Below, piece by piece: positions 58,585 to 64,000 of a stretch of 64,000 nt of DNA. The notes beneath the pieces were generated by a model. It did not search any database and was not told where the DNA came from. It was given only the letters and a program-made list of their open reading frames with translations. Source of the stretch: Ceratobasidium sp. AG-K (lineage: Eukaryota > Basidiomycota > Agaricomycetes > Cantharellales > Ceratobasidiaceae). Numbering within the stretch: the first letter of the stretch is position 1; every line of letters starts with the position of its first letter. Where the stretch lies: contig JAWNGF010000004.1 of the NCBI GenBank assembly GCA_037039685.1, positions 248,001 through 312,000 on the forward strand, in the 5' to 3' direction. The translations under genes were made by a program, and so were the position numbers.

Positions 58585-61518
58585 ATGTCTAGCGGAACAA
58601 AGGTTTACACTTTTGCTGATCATGAGGTCAGATGTAGCAACGTCGTGGAAGCAATTGCCAAAACCGAAAAAATCTTGATATTATGTGGCGCAGGTGCGTC
58701 GGTCGTGACAGGTCTGCCGGTAAGTGGCATATACAGCGAAACAAATAGACACCTTGCCTACCTGACGAGCGGTGACGAACAGCATCCTGATGATACCATG
58801 AGTCTTTCCTCCGGCAGGTTCAATGGTCAGATGGCCCTACGCGCGATAGTCGATGATTGCTCGACCACCAACCCCGAAGCTAAATTCCTGCGCGAGGAAA
58901 AGCTTGCAGCGTACAATAAGCTTATGGCTTCCCTGAGGATACAAGCGCGAACGGCACCACGAAGTGCGTTGCATCAGTTCATTGAACATGTCCGTGGTCA
59001 GCAACGGGTCGTTCAGTGTCTTACGACATGTTGGCACGGTTTGGAGACGCAAGGCAGGACTGACACCGACGACTGGATTATGCGGGCACGTGGCGACAAT
59101 CGCTGGTTGCAGTGCAGCACACCGACCTGCCCTGGCATCAATGAGCATGACGCCATGCAGTTCGATGACATGCTTCTTGCCGGGCAAACAGTTGCATGCC
59201 CTCCATGTACGCAAGCGGGTGAGTTTGAAGTCTTCGTCAACACTGTTCTTGATTATTTTCCCCTCTCACCCATTCGTGTGCCAGTATTCTATTTCTGTAT
59301 TCCTTCCTGTCCTTGCACTTATCTCTTTTCGCTCTTTCGTTACGTTTCCTTTTCTTTGCATAACACGCCGCTCACATGCCGACCTTGAATCAAATCACTG
59401 TTATAGCACAGAGTGTCGCAAACACACGGCGTATCGGCGCCCCCTCACTACGTTTTCTCCGTCCGGCTGTTCGATCCCAGCTGCACAGCGAGCTGCTACC
59501 CGGTGGTTCTCTGCGTGCAAGCTTTCTAAAGGCCGCTGAGGAAAGCGACCTTCTCCTCATCGTCGGTGTCTCTTTGAAGTGTAGCGACACATTTGGCCTC
59601 ATTTATGATGCGGCGGCGAAAGTGCACGGACGGTACGGCGGTGTTGTATATGTCGATCCTCGTCCGATCAAATCGAGGAACACAACGAGTTGTCTCGATT
59701 TCCACTTACGCGTAGACGTCGAGGAGTGCTCGCTTCGTATTATGCGTGCGATGGATGAGGCAAGTTCTTACATCTGCGATGTGTATGATGGTGATCGTAT
59801 TAACTGTACGGTATTGGCAGACTGTTGACAGCGATATTGAAATGAGATCCATGACTGACGACGGTACATCGGACGTGTGGTACGAGGTAGGTGTTATTGT
59901 TGACATATTGAGTATTTGTTACCGGTAACTAAGGCAATCACAAGGTCATTAATAATGACTTGCAGCGCGAGACGGTCCAGGAGCAGCCGAATGTCACAGC
60001 TGCACATTGCTGCTTGTGCGGTCTCACCATTGCAGAATGCCTTGTGCTATGCCAAAGCTGCGGTGACTACTTCTGCCACCCGGGAGAGTATAACACAAAC
60101 AGCAGCAGGTCATGCATCGTGTTGACCAACTTCTCGACCTTGGCCGATACTTCGTCAATGACACGTATATTGGCGGACTTTACCTGTGCCTATTGTTGGA
60201 AGCATGCGGAGCAAGGCCTCTATCCGGTATGTACGCTCATTAGTATATTCTTTATGCCACTCAGCGGCCTGTTCTGAACCTTTACATCTTATTCAGTACT
60301 ACATGCGACCTGCGCCACGTTTCACCGTTCAACAACGTGATCAACCTGCCCCGCGTCTGGCGATGATTGTTTATTTCCTTGACCAGTTCTGGCCGCAAGC
60401 AAAACATCTGTGCGCGTTGGTAGCTGGCCGCTGGAAGGCAAAAAGGTGGTTGGTGAGTTTCTTGAAATGCTATGTTTACTGGCGGCACCAATAACAAATC
60501 GCCCATGACTTAGTGTTATATACACCCGGTGAAGCTTGAGGAGCTCGCCGAAACGCGTGATATCCTGCAAGACTGGTTAGTGGGATAGTTTGTCCTGGTG
60601 ACCCATTTTCTTATCGTGCTTTGACGCATTAAAAGCCCCTGGGACGATAACACGTTCGCGCTGCTTGTCGTGTACATCACGCACGGCCTCTCAGAGGCAA
60701 AGGCGTATCAAGTCTCGCATACAACATCCTGTGCACCGCCGGAGGTGAGTACTAGGTCGCCGCTGCGTATGGATTTTACCAATGTGCTTCGCGCTCCACC
60801 AGTTCTTCAACCGCACGCTTGCACCAGCGCAAGGTATCATCATGCGCTCGAAGTTTACGTGCGGTACCCTTATATGCTGTGGGCACCCGTTCGATTCTCC
60901 CAATGCCACAAAGGAGATGCAGATGTGGATGAACACGTGAGTGGGCTCCATTTACAGTGACGCGTTTTATTTATTGATGTTACTTACGCTCTTCAATGGC
61001 ATCACGATAACGGCAGTGGTGGTGCTCTTGACTCGCTCGTTGGTTGCCTCAATAAGAAGCTGATGCCCGCATTCCTCGTTAATCTCGTGGCACGTATCAG
61101 CACCTCTCTCGCCGGGACGGGGCAGCCTACCTCCGACAGTATCTTGAACGCTTGGCTCAGCGACGGAGTGGCTTGCAACCACACTGACATCATTTATATG
61201 GCGAGAAATACGCGCCCCCTGATGTGGCTTTTCTCGCCATTCGCCAGCCGGCCCTTGGGAAAGGAGTTGCCTCACCTCCTTCGCGTTTGTAGCTGCTGGC
61301 ACGACCGACGACAGAGTGGTGTTCACTCGGAAGGTCGCCGGAAGTATTGGGTTGTGTCACACAATGCGTCGGACGGCGCGGCACTGAAGGATGTTGTAGT
61401 CAAGGCATCTTGCTCGGTTTGCCGGCAGATGTGGGTCTTACCGACAGAGCACCTGGTAGGGGACGTGCACTGTCATGCGGGGCTTTATGCCGCCGTTGTT
61501 CCATATTTTGCGACATGA
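58585..61518 (+). CDS. SIR2-like / zinc finger / caspase-like fusion protein
   Basis: About ten exons join in phase to roughly 800 aa. N-terminal SIR2-like fold: ILILCGAGASVVTGLP (NAD loop), ALHQFIEHVRGQQRVVQCLT, Cys pairs in LQCSTPTC and VACPPC (structural zinc), and a Rossmann second half with ESDLLLIVGVSLKC and GGVVYVDPRP. Catalytic elements look lost: the usual TQNxD is TTCWH, and the His before GDNR is Arg. Next comes a PHD-like finger (CCLCGLTIAECLVLCQSCGD, then FTCAYC), then a caspase-like segment: LLVVYITHGLSE (His-Gly after a beta strand) and TCGTLICCGHPF (Cys after a beta strand). A C-terminal region with a Cys cluster (KASCSVC) ends at 61518. One intron (58720-58782) is 63 nt and open, so retention keeps frame. 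One intron is GC-AG (after RAMDE). Family calls are from motifs only. Confidence 0.7.
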
Positions 61519-62033
61519 TTTGATGATCTTTTATTGTCCATGTCAATTTTGTTACAGTAGTTTCTCATCTCGTTTGATTATGATTTGACTTGTACAATAT
61601 ATTCGATATACCGCTCTCATTTATAGCTGATTTATCATTGGGAACAAACACAGTACCCCGTGTCAAAACGCAAATGTAAACCATTATGGTGTGATCGAAA
61701 TGGTATGGCGAGTAACGCAAGTCAAGTGCACAGCGCCCAACGATACACCTCAGGCGGGCAACGAGGTCACGCGTGTGGACAGTTCGTGTACCTCGTACAG
61801 AATGCAATAATCCAATCAAGTAAGGTTATACGCTTACAAGCCCCTATGCATGGTACATATGCAGGAAGTCCACCGAATAACTCGGTCGTACTTCAGATAT
61901 GAAGGAGGCGCAGGTGCACACTCCAGCTGCTGATGTTCACGTTTCGTTCATAGCTATTCTTGCTGTTTTCCCATACATATTTTCTATCAATTAATTTATG
62001 CAAGCACTACAACGCATGTGGTTTATAGAAGCA
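61519..62033. other. Intergenic between convergent genes
   Basis: About 515 bp, AT-rich. No gene supported; short frames only. Confidence 0.45.
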
Positions 62034-62592
62034 TCAAAGCCGGTCCTCCGTGGCCTGTACGGCGCTCGCGAGTTCCTTTAGCTTCATCACGGTTTCCTCT
62101 ACCGCCACCTCCAGTCGACGCTCTTCATCGTCATGCTTAGGCTTTAGCTCGTCGAGCGCCGCCTGCAGTTGTCTATTCTCTTGTCTATATCGATATTAAT
62201 TGTGGCTGGTTGGCGAACAAAAAAAATGTGACGCACCGCAGCCTCGCCAACTCATTCCTCATTGCTATAGTCTTGGGGGTTATCGCCGGCGGCACCGTCC
62301 TGGTCAAGTAAACACGGATGATGTTGCTCTTGCGCACATTTTGCGCGTTGCTACAGTTCCCGCATTTGATCGTCTGTTGCAACTCGAGTCCGTTCCGGCA
62401 GTACTCGCATATCGTATGAGCTACGAAAACTTGGTGAATTAGAACCCAGAACGCGGGCTAGGAAGACCTACAGCATGGCAGCAGCCATGTCTCCGTAGCG
62501 TAGGGGCCATTAGTGACGTCGGGCAGGCTACTTTCGTCCGTCGGTGTCTTCCTGTCGCACAGACTGCAGAGTATTATGGATACCTGCGACAT
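62034..62592 (-). CDS. RING finger plus coiled-coil protein (151 aa)
   Basis: Exons 62592-62472, 62420-62237 and 62184-62034 give exactly 152 codons. The RING-HC finger reads SIILCSLCDRK (C1, C2), LLPCSHTICEYC (C3, H4, C5, C6) and TIKCGNC (C7, C8). RING proteins of this kind are usually E3 ubiquitin or SUMO ligases. The C-terminal half is a heptad-rich helix (ELARLRQENRQLQAALDELK onward), a likely dimerisation coiled coil. It is divergent from a second RING plus coiled-coil gene at 62878, so the two may form a pair. All eight zinc ligands are present. Confidence 0.8.
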
Positions 62593-62877
62593 CGACACGC
62601 AGGCGTGATGGTGGAAAAGACAACGTTGATGGAACAATACGCGCCACGTGATGGGGCGCAGGACCCTCGGTCAGATCGCCCGCCTCAATGTGGAACAATA
62701 AATTTAAATTCGTCTCGAGCTGCACATTGTTAGGGCCAAGTAATGAGCATGGGAGGTAATTGTGCATAATAGTTGCGAGTATATGACCGAGCTTCAACAC
62801 GCCGCTGCTGTCACTCACGTGATCAGGGCATTGTTATCGTCCGTCACGAGGCACTTCTTGCGCTGACACCGACGACG
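62593..62877. promoter_or_regulatory. Shared upstream region of the two RING genes
   Basis: 285 bp between the start codons at 62592 (minus) and 62878 (plus); likely a bidirectional promoter by position. Confidence 0.4.
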
Positions 62878-63473
62878 ATGGCTCCCATCGATACCGATCC
62901 TAATGGCATGCCCATCGAGTCCGTCGAGTCCTACGACCAGTTCTTCGACTGTAACATATGTTTCTATGAGAGGTCAAGCGACGAGGCAAAGGTCCTGTTG
63001 TGTGGTAAGCGTCTATGCCTTTACTGCACCAGACTGAACCGAGATATGTTTCTGTCGCAAAGGTCATGTTTTTTGTGAAGATTGCGTGAAGAGGGCTATG
63101 CGTCGTTACAACAGGCAAATGGACGATGGGCCATGCCCGCAGTGCAGGAAATGGTCGACCCGCGGCCAGCTCCGCCCCGTCGATTTTAAGGCCGCGCCAC
63201 TCGACGAGTCGGCTGCTCTTGCGGGTATAGGCGACAATATAGCTGAAGAAAGGTATGTTACGCGTATAGTAACATGCCAGTGCCATCGATCAGCGCACTG
63301 ACGTGGACGGCAGGCGGAAGAACACGGCGCTGCGAAGTGAACTACAGCGCCTCAAGAGCCGGATCGAGGCAATTGGTGTCAAGCGCGCAATGATGGCAAG
63401 TACGCTAGAGGAGGTAGCCCGCCAAATGAAGAATATCGAGGAGTTTAATGATAAGATGGTAGTGGACGGTTAG
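62878..63473 (+). CDS. RING finger plus coiled-coil protein (158 aa)
   Basis: Exons 62878-63004, 63063-63252 and 63314-63473 give 159 codons. RING-HC ligands: FDCNICFYERS (C1, C2), VLLCGHVFCEDC (C3, H4, C5, C6) and GPCPQCRKW (C7, C8). The CPQC ending is the classical E3 RING form that contacts E2 enzymes. The last exon is a coiled coil (LRSELQRLKSRIEAIGVKRA, MKNIEEFNDKM). Similar size and layout to the divergent gene at 62034-62592 but with little sequence identity outside the ligands. Expected to act in ubiquitin transfer; partners unknown. Confidence 0.82.
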
Positions 63474-64000
63474 CGCATCGTGCACGCACTGCTTTGTAGG
63501 CGCGTTTTGAATAGCTGTTGAACGACTGTACGGATCTCCCATGACCATATCCCCATTGTTTTTCATCCCCTACACCGACGAACCACTTTTTGATAGCCTT
63601 GTATAATTATTATGTATATATTGAATTGTACATTAGATTGTATACTAGACTGTATATAGATAGCACTCGACGATATATTCACTTCCTATATGTATATCCA
63701 TCCATCTGTGACAATCATATAATTATATCCGCCAGAAGTTCGCCGCCAGATAAATGCCTATGTGCGCGCCACGTGACTTTGCATCGCTCGCGTTAGATTG
63801 TATCGCGCCGCAAATGCCGATTTAATGTGTGAATCGTTGTGACTTCATACCTTAAATCCTGAGGCGGCGCGGCGTAAAGGTTATGTAAACCTGCATATGG
63901 AACCGCACTATTCAACCTCCAATAGCAAGCGCTGCGGGACGGTAACGTGAGAGCAAGAACGATGAATTGTTCGCAACCCTGCAGATAACACGACATCTTT
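63474..64000. other. AT-rich right end, no gene seen
   Basis: About 525 bp after the last RING gene, with runs of TATATA-like sequence around 63600-63660. The window ends here, so the island may continue. Confidence 0.5.

Noticed and set aside
1..64000. tRNA and rRNA genes
   Set aside because: No cloverleaf with A/B box pattern or rRNA-like segment was noticed by eye; a covariance-model scan would be needed to exclude them.

Overview
The window looks like nuclear DNA of a filamentous basidiomycete, probably an Agaricomycete. Genes are cut by many 45-70 bp GT-AG introns. The gene set is fungal: chitin deacetylase with a GPI-type tail, full-length ABCG transporter, DUF2235 hydrolase, GATA zinc finger factor, F-box/LRR-like proteins. 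The transposons are a Ty3/gypsy chromovirus and a PIF/Harbinger element. A Rhizoctonia-like (Cantharellales) source is my guess from overall style, not something I can prove. There are no operons; every coding call was assembled by eye from exons whose splice phases agree.

Layout. 1-16.6 kb: two minus-strand GNAT acetyltransferase genes in tandem. The second is split by a PIF/Harbinger DNA transposon (1797-16376; 252-bp terminal inverted repeats; 3-bp AAT duplication) that carries a DDE transposase and a MYB/SANT partner gene. A complete 7.2-kb Ty3/gypsy chromodomain retrotransposon (6484-13705; 456-bp LTRs; ACCCT duplication) is nested inside it. 18.4-37.7 kb: ordinary chromosomal genes (chitin deacetylase, an unknown, two F-box paralogues plus a broken third, a (NBD-TMD)2 ABCG transporter, an atypical SDR, a DUF2235 alpha/beta hydrolase) and a small hairpin MITE. 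37.7-42.1 kb: decayed coding scraps. 42.1-47.9 kb: a GATA factor and unknown genes. 47.9-51.3 kb: dispersed repeats, then a satellite array with higher-order structure, itself hit by a mariner-type MITE. 51.4-63.5 kb: a compact island of lineage-specific genes.

The island is the most interesting part. It holds a SIR2-like/zinc finger/caspase-like fusion (58585-61518), a paralogue lacking the SIR2 part (55356-57154), a small protein whose first three exons each repeat one short motif, a divergent pair of RING plus coiled-coil proteins, and a long, mostly disordered, basic protein divergent from another unknown. Neighbouring NAD-binding-fold, zinc finger, protease-like and RING modules suggest a signalling, defence or chromatin system, but that link is inference.

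The retrotransposon gives the cleanest mechanistic reading. Its primer-binding region is a 12-nt perfect complement of the predicted 5' end of its own RNA, as in Tf1-type self-priming. Its two LTRs differ at nine positions, all CpG transitions, and its pol frame is broken only by TGA codons plausibly derived from CGA. This points to CpG-methylation-driven decay of a fairly recent insertion.
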